A program made the translations under genes and the position numbers. This document shows positions 17,701 through 25,014 of a stretch of DNA of 63,815 nt, in pieces (the first letter of the stretch is position 1; each line of letters begins with the position of its first letter). The stretch is from positions 1 to 63,815 of the forward strand of contig JAUNSC010000018.1 in NCBI GenBank assembly GCA_030539395.1, given 5' to 3'. Source of the stretch: Eubacteriales bacterium. GTDB taxonomy: Bacteria > Bacillota > Clostridia > Lachnospirales > Lachnospiraceae. Under the pieces are notes generated by a model. It did not search any database and was not told the DNA's origin. It saw only the letters and a program-made list of their open reading frames with translations.

Positions 17701-19164
17701 AAGACGGTAGAAGGTCAGGAGAATCCGCTGCCGGCAATCGATGCGGCCAGCGTACAGGAAGTACAGCCCTACTGTTCACTGTGGGGAGCGAATTATGACT
17801 GTCTGTTTTTCTGTATCAACCAGGAAATCTATGATTCTCTGACAGATGAGCAGAAGGCGGTGATTGATGAATGCGGTGCGACAGCAACAGAATATCAGAG
17901 GGACATCAACCGTGCAGGAAATGATGAGATCATGAGCCGCTGGGAAGAAAAGAACGGAGTAACAATTACACCGTATGAAGATCTTGATATTGATTCTTTC
18001 AAAGAAGCAGTAGAAGGAATTGATGAATGGTACAGAGACGAATTGGAAGGCCAGGGATATGATGATGCAGCAGAACTGATTGCGGCATTTACACAGGAAA
18101 CTGCTTCGGCAGATGATGCGGCAGAAGCTGTTTCAGAAGAAGAAACAGAAGCAGTCTCCCAGGTACAGAACCCCGCATTGACAGAACCGGACACTTCTGT
18201 GGCTGATTACAGTGATCTTGGCTGGGAAGAGCAAACCTGGAATTTCACCTGCTCAACGACAGAGACGAGTACCTGGGCTGAAGCCGGACGTAAGTTTGGC
18301 GAGATGGTGGCTCAGGCCACGGGCGGAAAAGTAGAGGTAAATGTATATGCAGCAGACCAGCTGACGAACGGAAACCAGTCTGAGGGTATCCAGGCATTGA
18401 TGGATGGAGACCCGGTACAGGTGTCTCTGCACAGCAACCTGATCTACTCTGCATTTGATCCGCGCTTTAACGTGGTGTCACTGCCATATCTGTTCGACTC
18501 CGTAGAAGATGCAGATGCCAAACTGGACGGCGAAGGCGGAGAAAAGATGAAAGAAATTCTCGGTGAATACGGTCTGCACTGCATGGGAATTGCAGAGAAC
18601 GGATTCCGCCAGCTGACAAACAATGTCAGGGAAGTTAAATCCGTAGAGGATATGAAGAACCTGAAAATCCGTGTGGCAGGAAGCAACCTTCTTATGGAAT
18701 GCTATAAGAGGTGGGGAGCAGATGCTACGAATATGAACTGGTCCGAAACATATACTGCGCTTCAGCAGAAGACAGTAGAGGGCCAGGAGAATCCGCTTCC
18801 GGCAATCGATGCAGCCAGTGTACAGGAAGTACAGCCTTACTGCTCACTGTGGGGAGCGAATTATGACTGTCTCTTCTTCTGCATCAACCAGAAGGTCTAT
18901 GATGCGCTGACACCGGAGCAGCAGGCAGTGATTGATGAATGCGGTGAGAAAGCAACTGCATATCAGAGATATCTGAACCGTGCAGGAAATGATGAGATCA
19001 TGAGCCGCTGGGAAGAAAAGAATGGTGTGATGATCACTCCGTATGAAGAACTGGACATTGATTCCTTTAAGGAAGCAGTAGAAGGAATTGATGAATGGTA
19101 CATTAAAGAATTAGAGAACCAGAAGTATGACGATGGAGCAGAACTGGTTGCGGCTTTCCGGTAA
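14731..19164 (+). CDS. TRAP large permease (DctM) fused to three DctP solute-binding domains
   Basis: The single uninterrupted frame has 1477 residues; a lone DctM has about 430. Residues 1 to about 430 are DctM: many helices, ISGSGPATVAALG, PPSIAFVVYA, TPTEAAAVSVAYGL and PPVGVNLFVAI. Three TRAP receptor domains follow, beginning YSDLGWEEQTWNFTC at residues 467, 804 and 1160, each about 310 residues and joined by acidic, Ala/Thr-rich linkers. Each has LKIRVAGSNLLMECYKRWGA, with the conserved substrate-binding Arg, and KTVEGQENP. None has its own signal peptide, so the DctM C-terminus must face outward. Units 1 and 2 are almost identical and unit 3 is diverged. The three domains should feed one QM permease. 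Confidence 0.95.
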   Translation: MISAVLFISFFIFLIFGIPIGICLGLSSICAIIYSGTSLTIVATNMYSGISKFLLLAIPFFVLSGNIMAKAGISKRLIKFVNTCVGHKKGGIAIVCVIVACFFGAISGSGPATVAALGAVLIPAMIAEGGFSAPFSTALMATSSSIAIVIPPSIAFVVYASITGVSIADMFTAGIVPGILMGVALAVVVMIEARKKNIQPSREKASAKERWDSFKDAFWGFLMPVIILGGIYGGIFTPTEAAAVSVAYGLFVGMVIYREIRLSDLWDVCIDSAKTTGGIMLIVACASLFSYVCTQFGIAEAASDLLGSIAHNQFVFLLIVNIIFLIAGCFIDANSAMYIFIPIMLPVCKALGYDVVAFGIVATVNLAIGQVTPPVGVNLFVAISVKLKEGLKVTIQDISKAVLPMIGASVVVLLLITYVPSISTFLPKALSKDSYTGTVTASADNTGNLEEGNAAPEEDSYNDIEDYSDLGWEEQTWNFTCSTTETSTWAEGGRKFAELMEKATGGKVTVNVYAADQLTNGNQSEGIQALMNGDPVQVSMHSNLIYSAFDPRFNVVSLPYIFDSVEDADAKLDGEGGEKMKEILGEYGLHCMGIAENGFRQLTNNVREIKSAEDMKNLKIRVAGSNLLMECYKRWGADATNMNWSETYTALQQKTVEGQENPLPAIDAASVQEVQPYCSLWGANYDCLFFCINQEIYDSLTDEQKAVIDECGATATEYQRDINRAGNDEIMSRWEEKNGVTITPYEDLDIDSFKSAVEGVADWYQKELEVQGYEDAADLIAAFTGTDTDTVQAAEEKTYDVADYSDLGWEEQTWNFTCSTTETSTWAEGGRKFAELVEKATGGKIKVDVYAADQLTNGNQSEGIQALMDGDPVQVSMHSNLIYSAFDPRFNVVSLPYIFDSVEDADAKLDGEGGEKMKEILGEYGLHCMGIAENGFRQLTNNVREIKSAEDMKNLKIRVAGSNLLMECYKRWGADATNMNWSETYTALQQKTVEGQENPLPAIDAASVQEVQPYCSLWGANYDCLFFCINQEIYDSLTDEQKAVIDECGATATEYQRDINRAGNDEIMSRWEEKNGVTITPYEDLDIDSFKEAVEGIDEWYRDELEGQGYDDAAELIAAFTQETASADDAAEAVSEEETEAVSQVQNPALTEPDTSVADYSDLGWEEQTWNFTCSTTETSTWAEAGRKFGEMVAQATGGKVEVNVYAADQLTNGNQSEGIQALMDGDPVQVSLHSNLIYSAFDPRFNVVSLPYLFDSVEDADAKLDGEGGEKMKEILGEYGLHCMGIAENGFRQLTNNVREVKSVEDMKNLKIRVAGSNLLMECYKRWGADATNMNWSETYTALQQKTVEGQENPLPAIDAASVQEVQPYCSLWGANYDCLFFCINQKVYDALTPEQQAVIDECGEKATAYQRYLNRAGNDEIMSRWEEKNGVMITPYEELDIDSFKEAVEGIDEWYIKELENQKYDDGAELVAAFR
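16360..16985. repeat. Long direct repeat, copy 1 (DctP unit 1)
   Basis: Read base by base, this 626-bp tract is identical to 17371-17996, at an offset of 1011 bp (337 codons). It covers most of the first receptor domain. Confidence 0.9.
17371..17996. repeat. Long direct repeat, copy 2 (DctP unit 2)
   Basis: Identical to 16360-16985 as far as I can read. The first mismatch on the left is AAT/AAC at 16359/17370 and on the right TCC/TCT at 16986/17997. The third unit (from 18208) keeps the protein sequence but differs at many synonymous positions. Confidence 0.9.
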
Positions 19165-19193
19165 ACCGGCACTGATTGGAGAGGAAAGGATTC

Positions 19194-19787
19194 ATGCCAT
19201 TTTCTGTATTATGTGAAATGACACTGACGGCGGCCCTTACCGTATGGTCGCCGGGGCCAAACAATATTTTACTGCTTTCCACAGCCAGTAAATATGGATT
19301 TAAAAAGAATATGAAATTTATGCTGGGCATCTGGACAGGATCACTGTCGCTGATGATATTGTGCGGACTGCTTGGCAGCCTTCTGTCTTCCATTGTGCCT
19401 GAGGTCCGCCCGATAATGACCTGGGTGGGAGCGGGATATCTGTTTTATCTTGCATGGAAGACTTACAGGCGCCTGCCGCCTGGAGAGGAGGATACGCAGA
19501 AAGAACCTTCTTATGTGATGGGGATTTTTCTGCAGCTGATCAATGTGAAGATCATCATTTATGGTCTGACAATGTTTTCCTCTTTTATCCTGCCTTATGA
19601 ACAGAGACCCTTATTTTTGCTTTTCTATGCTTTTTATTTGATGGTAATGGGAGCAATCGGAAATCTGATTTGGGCGTTTGCAGGAAATGTTTTGCAGAAA
19701 TTTTATAAGGAGCGCTATAAGCTGGTAAATGTGATTATGGCACTTTTGCTGGTCTGGTGTGCGCTTAGGGTAATCGGGGTGCTTTAA
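19194..19787 (+). CDS. RhtB/LysE-family amino-acid exporter
   Basis: The 197-residue protein has about six membrane helices and the family signature SPGPNNILLLSTASKYGFKK near the N-terminus. Members export amino acids such as homoserine, threonine, leucine or lysine. The ATG at 19194 is preceded by GAGGAAAGGA; an upstream TTG at 19176 is possible but overlaps the RBS. It starts 30 bp after the TRAP fusion with no terminator between, so it is probably in the same T-box-controlled unit. An importer and an exporter would then share one amino-acid signal. Confidence 0.85.
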   Translation: MPFSVLCEMTLTAALTVWSPGPNNILLLSTASKYGFKKNMKFMLGIWTGSLSLMILCGLLGSLLSSIVPEVRPIMTWVGAGYLFYLAWKTYRRLPPGEEDTQKEPSYVMGIFLQLINVKIIIYGLTMFSSFILPYEQRPLFLLFYAFYLMVMGAIGNLIWAFAGNVLQKFYKERYKLVNVIMALLLVWCALRVIGVL

Positions 19788-19800
19788 TGCACCCCGTTTT
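19775..19800 (+). terminator. Terminator overlapping the exporter stop codon
   Basis: CGGGGTGC (19775-19782) pairs with GCACCCCG (19789-19796), followed by TTTT. The stop codon TAA lies in the loop. Confidence 0.85.
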
Positions 19801-19870
19801 CAAAGATGCTTGCTATTTTTCTCTGAAATTATTAAAATGGTATTCATAATATTGTGAAGGGAAAGATAGT

Positions 19871-20461
19871 ATGCGTAAGACCCAAACGAGAAATACAAAG
19901 GGAAAAATCATAGCGGCGGCGTGGAAGCTCTTTTATGAACAGGGATATGAAAATACGACTGTTGATGAGATTATCCGCGCTGCCCAGACTTCTAAAGGGT
20001 CATTCTACCATTATTTCAGCGGGAAGGATGCACTGCTCAGTACGCTGGCATATTTGTTTGATGAGAAATACGAAGAGCTGCTTGACGAGATGGATTTATC
20101 TATGGGGAGTTATGAAAAGCTGATATATTTAAATAACGAATTGTTTACGATGATTGAGAACAGTATCTCGATTGATCTTCTTGCAAGACTTTTGTCTACG
20201 CAGTTAATTACACGGGGAGAGAAATCTCTGCTGGACAGGAACCGCCTGTATTATAAGCTGCTCCATAAGATCATACTGGAGGGACAGGAAAAGGGGGAGC
20301 TGCGTACAGATGTGTCCGTGGGTGAGATCGTCAAGATCTATGCCCTTTGTGAGAGGTCTTTTCTTTATGACTGGTGTATTTCCGGCGGGGAATATTCTCT
20401 GCGGAGCTACTCGCAGCGCATGCTCCCGCTTTTGCTTGCTGATTTTCAAAGAAAAAGCTGA
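19871..20461 (+). CDS. TetR/AcrR family transcriptional regulator
   Basis: This 196-residue TetR protein has an N-terminal helix-turn-helix (YENTTVDEIIRAAQTSKGSFYHYFSGKDALL) and a helical effector domain. The RBS is GAAGGG. It stands alone between two terminators, after the TRAP/exporter unit and before the PutP-like symporter. Either neighbour could be its target. No matching palindrome was seen upstream of either gene, so its regulon is unknown. Confidence 0.88.
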   Translation: MRKTQTRNTKGKIIAAAWKLFYEQGYENTTVDEIIRAAQTSKGSFYHYFSGKDALLSTLAYLFDEKYEELLDEMDLSMGSYEKLIYLNNELFTMIENSISIDLLARLLSTQLITRGEKSLLDRNRLYYKLLHKIILEGQEKGELRTDVSVGEIVKIYALCERSFLYDWCISGGEYSLRSYSQRMLPLLLADFQRKS

Positions 20462-20509
20462 AAAAAAGATGTGTACTCCAAAAAATACAATTTGGTACAC
20501 ATCTTTTTT
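20462..20509 (+). terminator. Terminator after the second tetR
   Basis: AAAAAAGATGTGTAC (20462-20476) pairs with GTACACATCTTTTT (20495-20509), with a 3' T run. It is A/T-flanked and may act on both strands. Confidence 0.8.
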
Positions 20510-20602
20510 AATGTTTAGTCTGGTGAATATTTATTGTAAATAAAGCAAAAATTTGAATAATTTTAAAAAATAGTATAGAATATAGTCTAAACTTTGTTCT
20601 GC

Positions 20603-20631
20603 TTGAAGTGCAATGGATGTCGTGATATACT
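20603..20631 (+). promoter_or_regulatory. Promoter of the PutP-like symporter
   Basis: TTGAAG (20603-20608) and TATACT (20626-20631) are separated by 17 bp, about 65 bp before the start codon. Confidence 0.65.
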
Positions 20632-20695
20632 CTGAGAATATGAATTGGCTGCTGTCAGATTTTATATCGAAGGCAGTAATGAGGAGGAGAAAATT

Positions 20696-22213
20696 ATGAC
20701 ATCTGCAAAAATTTGTATTATGGTCGCGATTATTGTTTATCTTGGCGTGATGCTGTATATCGGTTATCTTTGTTCTAAGAAAAACAGCAGCACGGACGAT
20801 TTCTATCTGGGTGGACGTAAATTAGGTCCGTTTGTAACAGCCATGAGTGCGGAAGCATCTGACATGAGCAGCTGGCTTTTGATGGGGCTTCCGGGTGTTG
20901 CCTATCTCAGCGGTATCTCAGATGCAGGCTGGACGGCAATCGGTCTTGCAATCGGTACATATGTCAACTGGCTTATTGTTGCAAAACGTCTGCGCAGATA
21001 CTCACACGTGGCAAATAATTCTATTACACTGCCGCAGTTTTTTAAAAACCGTTTTCATGATAAAAGTGGTTCTCTGCTGATTATTTCGGCAATTGTAATT
21101 GTTATTTTCTTTATTCCGTACACGGCATCCGGTTTTGCTGCCTGCGGAAAGCTGTTTTCCAGCCTGTTTGGAATTGACTATATGGCAGCCATGATTGTGA
21201 GTGCAATTGTAATCGTGGGCTATACAATGCTGGGCGGTTTCCTTGCAGCATCTACAACAGACTTTGTGCAGAGTATTATTATGTCGATCGCACTTTTGAT
21301 CGTGCTGATTTTTGGCGTGAATGTAGCAGGCGGTTTTGACGTTGTTATTGAGAATGCAAAAGCGCTGCCGGGTTATCTGTCAATGACGAAGATATACGAT
21401 CCGGTTTCGGGAACTGCAGGTTCCTATGGATTTATTACTATCTGTTCTGTGCTGGCCTGGGGACTTGGTTATTTTGGCATGCCGCATATCCTTCTGCGCT
21501 TTATGGCAATTGAAGATGAAGAAAAATTATCCCTTTCACGCCGGGTGGCAAGTATCTGGGTAGTTATTTCCATGGCTGTAGCTGTTTTTATCGGTGTTAT
21601 CGGATATTCCATGAGCAAGGCCGGTGCTATTGAAGTACTGGAAGGCTCTAATTCAGAGACGATCATTGTAAAAATTGCGGATCTTCTCAGTACCCACGGT
21701 GTGATCTTTGCATTGCTGGCAGGAGTGATTCTGGCAGGAATTCTGGCATCTACCATGTCTACAGCAGATTCACAGCTGCTTGCGGCATCTTCAGCAGTAT
21801 CATCAGATATCCTGAATAAGAATGGAAAGAGCGGTATTCTTGCTGCCAGAGCTACACTTCTGGCAATAGCAGTGGTTAGTATCTTCCTTGCAAAAGACCC
21901 GAACAGTTCTGTATTTACCATTGTATCCTTTGCCTGGGCAGGATTTGGAGCATCATTCGGACCGGTTGTATTGTTTGCGCTGTTCTGGAGACGCACAAAT
22001 CGTTATGGGGCTTTGGCCGGCATGGTTGCGGGCGGTGTTATGGTATTTGTGTGGAAGTACCTTGTACGTCCGTTGGGCGGAGCATGGAATATTTATGAAC
22101 TGCTTCCCGCATTTATTACAGCATGTCTGGTAATCGTTGCAGTCAGTCTTCTTACACCGGCACCGGAACAGGCTGTACTGGATGAATTTGATAAAGTTGC
22201 TTCCGAAAAATAA
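20696..22213 (+). CDS. putP: Sodium/solute symporter, PutP (Na+/proline) type
   Basis: The 505-residue member of the sodium/solute symporter family has about 13 helices. The PutP signature region is clear: TDDFYLGGRKLGPFVTAMSAEASDMSSWLLMGLPG, then GGFLAASTTDFVQS and ASTMSTADSQLLAASSAVSSD. These cover the Na+ and substrate sites of helices 1 and 8. PutP imports L-proline with Na+. The ATG at 20696 has GAGGAGGAG upstream; an upstream in-frame ATG is unlikely. The gene is monocistronic, with its own promoter and terminator. Substrate by family is proline but other amino acids are possible. Confidence 0.88.
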   Translation: MTSAKICIMVAIIVYLGVMLYIGYLCSKKNSSTDDFYLGGRKLGPFVTAMSAEASDMSSWLLMGLPGVAYLSGISDAGWTAIGLAIGTYVNWLIVAKRLRRYSHVANNSITLPQFFKNRFHDKSGSLLIISAIVIVIFFIPYTASGFAACGKLFSSLFGIDYMAAMIVSAIVIVGYTMLGGFLAASTTDFVQSIIMSIALLIVLIFGVNVAGGFDVVIENAKALPGYLSMTKIYDPVSGTAGSYGFITICSVLAWGLGYFGMPHILLRFMAIEDEEKLSLSRRVASIWVVISMAVAVFIGVIGYSMSKAGAIEVLEGSNSETIIVKIADLLSTHGVIFALLAGVILAGILASTMSTADSQLLAASSAVSSDILNKNGKSGILAARATLLAIAVVSIFLAKDPNSSVFTIVSFAWAGFGASFGPVVLFALFWRRTNRYGALAGMVAGGVMVFVWKYLVRPLGGAWNIYELLPAFITACLVIVAVSLLTPAPEQAVLDEFDKVASEK

Positions 22214-22248
22214 AGTATTTTAAAGCATAAGAAAGTATGTTATTATGA

Positions 22249-22273
22249 GAGTGCGCTTTTTGCGCACTCTTTT
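22249..22273 (+). terminator. Terminator after putP
   Basis: GAGTGCGC (22249-22256) and GCGCACTC (22262-22269) form a perfect 8-bp stem followed by TTTT. Confidence 0.85.
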
Positions 22274-22319
22274 GCTTTATGGGAGAGTTCTCATTTAAAC
22301 AGTGACAGGGGGAAAGAAA

Positions 22320-23282
22320 ATGATTTTGAAACGGATATATAAAATAATAGTGATTTCAACGGCAGCGGCATGCCTTCTGTCAGGATGCAGGGACAAAGGT
22401 CCGTCTGAACTGGAGGTTGCAAGAGAAAAAGGCATTTCTTATATGGAGCAGGCCGATTATGTAAATGCAGTGGCTGCATTTGAAGAAGCCTATGCCCTTT
22501 GCGATGAAAAAATGCCTGAAACAAAGACAGATATCAGTCTGTACGAAGCGGCATGTTATTTTAGAACGGGAGATTTTGAATCCGTAAAAAATATATGTTC
22601 AAGGATACTGGAACTGACAGAAAATGCAGATGCTTATTATATGCGGGGGACAGCATTTCTGAATCTGAATGAGACGGAGTCTGCAAAGGCAGACTTTGAC
22701 TGCGCGGCGGAACTGGAACCCACAGACTATGAAATGTATCTGAATATTTATCAGCAATATGAAAAGAATAATCTGTCTGCTGTTGGAGATCAGTATCTCC
22801 AGCAAGGGCTGAATATAGACGGCGAAGAGATGGAAGACTATTATCAGAAAGGAAATATTTACTTTTATCTGAAGGACTATACGAAGGCCCAGGAAATGTT
22901 GGCAAAGCCTGTGGAGGCGAAACATAAAAAAGCCATGATGCTGATGGGAGAGGTATATCTCGCACTGGAAGACAGTGTCCATGCAAGGAATGTATATCAG
23001 CAGTACATGGAAGAATACGGCGATGATGCGGCGGCATATAACGGAATTGTTCTTTGTGAACTGGCGGATGGAAATTATGACGGGGCTGTTTCTGCAGCTG
23101 AGACAGGACTGGGACTTGGAGGAGAAGAGAGTGTAAACAGAGATTTGCTCTATAATGAAATTGTGGCATATGAACGTAAACATGATTTTGAGACGGCAAA
23201 GCAGATTGCTATGCGGTTTATGGAGCTGTATCCTGATGATGAAAAAGGGAAAAAGGAATATGATTTTCTGATTACAAGATAG
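22320..23282 (+). CDS. TPR-repeat lipoprotein
   Basis: The protein has 320 residues from ATG 22320 (CAGGGGGAAAG upstream). An N-terminal signal ends in the lipobox LLSGC, so it is probably lipid-anchored on the outer face of the membrane. The rest is helical with tetratricopeptide-like repeats (for example GISYMEQADYVNAVAAFEEAY and DAYYMRGTAFLNLNETESAKADFDCA). TPR lipoproteins usually scaffold other envelope proteins. hflX follows 9 bp later, so they are likely co-transcribed, but no functional link is known. Confidence 0.8.
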   Translation: MILKRIYKIIVISTAAACLLSGCRDKGPSELEVAREKGISYMEQADYVNAVAAFEEAYALCDEKMPETKTDISLYEAACYFRTGDFESVKNICSRILELTENADAYYMRGTAFLNLNETESAKADFDCAAELEPTDYEMYLNIYQQYEKNNLSAVGDQYLQQGLNIDGEEMEDYYQKGNIYFYLKDYTKAQEMLAKPVEAKHKKAMMLMGEVYLALEDSVHARNVYQQYMEEYGDDAAAYNGIVLCELADGNYDGAVSAAETGLGLGGEESVNRDLLYNEIVAYERKHDFETAKQIAMRFMELYPDDEKGKKEYDFLITR

Positions 23283-23291
23283 GAGACATTT

Positions 23292-24542
23292 ATGACCGGA
23301 TATGAGATTGATAAACCGCAGGAACGTGTGATCCTGATCGGGGTGAGCATACAGGACGGGGATGATACGCAGGAATCGCTGGATGAACTGGAGGAGCTGG
23401 CGCAAACGGCGGGAGCTGTGACAGTTGGAAAAGTGATTCAGAACCGGGAGCAGATTCATCCGGGTACGTACATTGGAAAAGGAAAAATAGAAGAAGTAAG
23501 CCGGATTGTTTATGAAACAGAGGCGGATGCCGTTATCTGTGATGATGAGCTGACACCGGCCCAGCTGCGGAATCTGTCCCAGGAGCTTGATGTGAAAGTT
23601 ATGGACCGTACGCTGATTATTCTTGATATTTTTGCAGCAAGGGCTTCTACCAGCGAAGGGAAGATCCAGGTTGAACTTGCTCAGTTAAGATATCGCCAGG
23701 CGCGTCTCGTGGGTCTGCGCGATTCCTTGTCCAGACTGGGAGGAGGAATCGGAACAAGAGGTCCGGGTGAGAAAAAGCTGGAGATGGACAGGCGTCTTAT
23801 TAAGAACCGTATTGCCCAGCTTAACAGAGAATTGGAAGAAGTAAAAAGGCACAGGGAAGTTACCAGAAGTAAGCGAAGCCGCCAGGGGACGGCTGTGGCG
23901 GCAATCGTGGGTTATACTAATGCCGGAAAATCAACACTTTTAAATACCATGACAGGAGCAGGTGTGCTGGAAGAGGATAAACTGTTTGCCACTCTGGATC
24001 CGACAACCAGGGTGTTAGAGCTGCCATCGGGGCAGGAAATCCTTTTAACAGATACGGTAGGCTTTATCAGAAAGCTCCCGCATCATTTGATCGATGCCTT
24101 TCGAAGTACGCTGGAAGAGGCAAAATATGCGGATATTATCCTGCATGTGGTTGATGCTTCCAATCCACAGGCAGAGAAACAGATGCTGGTGGTTTATGAT
24201 ACGCTTCGAAACCTGGGCGTGACAGATAAAACCGTGGTTACGCTATTTAATAAACAGGATAAAGTGCCGCCGGAGAGGGAAGTTCTGCGTGACAGAAAGG
24301 CAGATAGGACACTTGCAGTTTCTGCAAGGACCCGAAAAGGGCTGGATGAACTGAAAGGGGTTCTGGAAGAAATTCTGAATGAACGGTATATTCTGATCGA
24401 GCGGCTTTACGATTATAAAGATGCAGGAGTTATTTCACTTATCCGAAAACAGGGGCAGCTTTTAGAGGAAGAATACCGGCCTGAAGGCATTTATGTCAGG
24501 GCGTATGTTCCGGCTGAAATATACGGCGCGGTAACCCCGTAG
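23292..24542 (+). CDS. hflX: HflX, ribosome-associated GTPase
   Basis: HflX binds the large ribosomal subunit and helps split or rescue stalled ribosomes. The 416-residue product has the N-terminal HflX domain (GTYIGKGKIEEV, DDELTPAQLRNL), the glycine-rich RLGGGIGTRGPGEKKLEMDRR linker and a G domain with GYTNAGKST, DTVGFIRKLPHHL and NKQDK. This is the complete family architecture. It follows the TPR lipoprotein closely and is followed by the cold-shock gene, which has its own promoter. Confidence 0.95.
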   Translation: MTGYEIDKPQERVILIGVSIQDGDDTQESLDELEELAQTAGAVTVGKVIQNREQIHPGTYIGKGKIEEVSRIVYETEADAVICDDELTPAQLRNLSQELDVKVMDRTLIILDIFAARASTSEGKIQVELAQLRYRQARLVGLRDSLSRLGGGIGTRGPGEKKLEMDRRLIKNRIAQLNRELEEVKRHREVTRSKRSRQGTAVAAIVGYTNAGKSTLLNTMTGAGVLEEDKLFATLDPTTRVLELPSGQEILLTDTVGFIRKLPHHLIDAFRSTLEEAKYADIILHVVDASNPQAEKQMLVVYDTLRNLGVTDKTVVTLFNKQDKVPPEREVLRDRKADRTLAVSARTRKGLDELKGVLEEILNERYILIERLYDYKDAGVISLIRKQGQLLEEEYRPEGIYVRAYVPAEIYGAVTP

Positions 24543-24578
24543 ATGCGGGACTAATTTGGTTTTATAAGGAAAATTAGC

Positions 24579-24607
24579 TTGACAAGAAATTTTGCAGAGA
24601 ATATAAT
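24579..24607 (+). promoter_or_regulatory. Consensus promoter of the cold-shock gene
   Basis: Perfect TTGACA (24579-24584) and perfect TATAAT (24602-24607) stand 17 bp apart. This is the strongest promoter seen in the window and predicts a leader of about 45 bases before the start codon at 24660. Confidence 0.9.
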
Positions 24608-24659
24608 GGCAGATGTAGCAAAGCTATATAAATTTTTCTATTTTTATGGAGGTACCGAG

Positions 24660-24860
24660 ATGAATAAGGGTACAGTTAAATGGTTTAACGCAGAAAAGGG
24701 TTATGGATTTATCACAGGCGAAGACGGAGCAGATGTATTTGTACATTTCTCAGCTATCCAGGGTGAAGGATTCAAATCTCTGGAAGAAGGTCAGGCTGTT
24801 TCTTACGATTTGACAGAAGGCGCTCGCGGAATGCAGGCAGCTAACGTTGTTAAATTATAA
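24660..24860 (+). CDS. csp: Cold-shock protein, CspA family
   Basis: A 66-residue OB-fold RNA chaperone. Both RNP motifs are present: KGYGFI (RNP1) and VFVHF (RNP2). Cold-shock proteins melt RNA secondary structure and are often highly expressed, which fits the consensus promoter just upstream. ATG 24660 follows GGAGG with 7-base spacing. The frame is open upstream to 24579 but that region is the promoter and leader. Confidence 0.95.
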   Translation: MNKGTVKWFNAEKGYGFITGEDGADVFVHFSAIQGEGFKSLEEGQAVSYDLTEGARGMQAANVVKL

Positions 24861-24892
24861 ATGACAGAGTAATCTAACTTAGCGTAAAAACG

Positions 24893-24922
24893 GAAAGGGA
24901 CTCGCATTATGCGGGTCCTTTC
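24893..24922 (+). terminator. Terminator after the cold-shock gene
   Basis: GAAAGGGACTCGCA (24893-24906) pairs with TGCGGGTCCTTTC (24910-24922) with one wobble. The 3' T run is poor. Confidence 0.7.
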
Positions 24923-24933
24923 ATCTTGTGAAA

Positions 24934-24966
24934 CAGGAAATTCCCGGAATTTCCATTGCACAAAAA
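24934..24966. repeat. Dispersed motif after a terminator, copy 2 (full palindrome)
   Basis: GGAAATTCC-C-GGAATTTCC is a palindrome followed by CATTGCACAAAA. It shares CAGGAAATTCC and CATTGCACAAAA with 14144-14166. Both copies lie about 7-12 bases beyond a terminator and upstream of a gene. Confidence 0.5.
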
Positions 24967-25014
24967 AGACACTTTTTTATTTTATGGAAAACTATCATGG
25001 AAAGGAAGAAAGCC

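Noticed and set aside
16128-18686. Several long minus-strand frames repeated at the same spacing inside the TRAP fusion
   Set aside because: They are antisense shadows of the repeated DctP units. They have no RBS and copy the plus-strand repeat pattern.
21469-21996. A 175-codon minus-strand frame within putP
   Set aside because: It is the antisense of a well-conserved symporter gene with no RBS or promoter.
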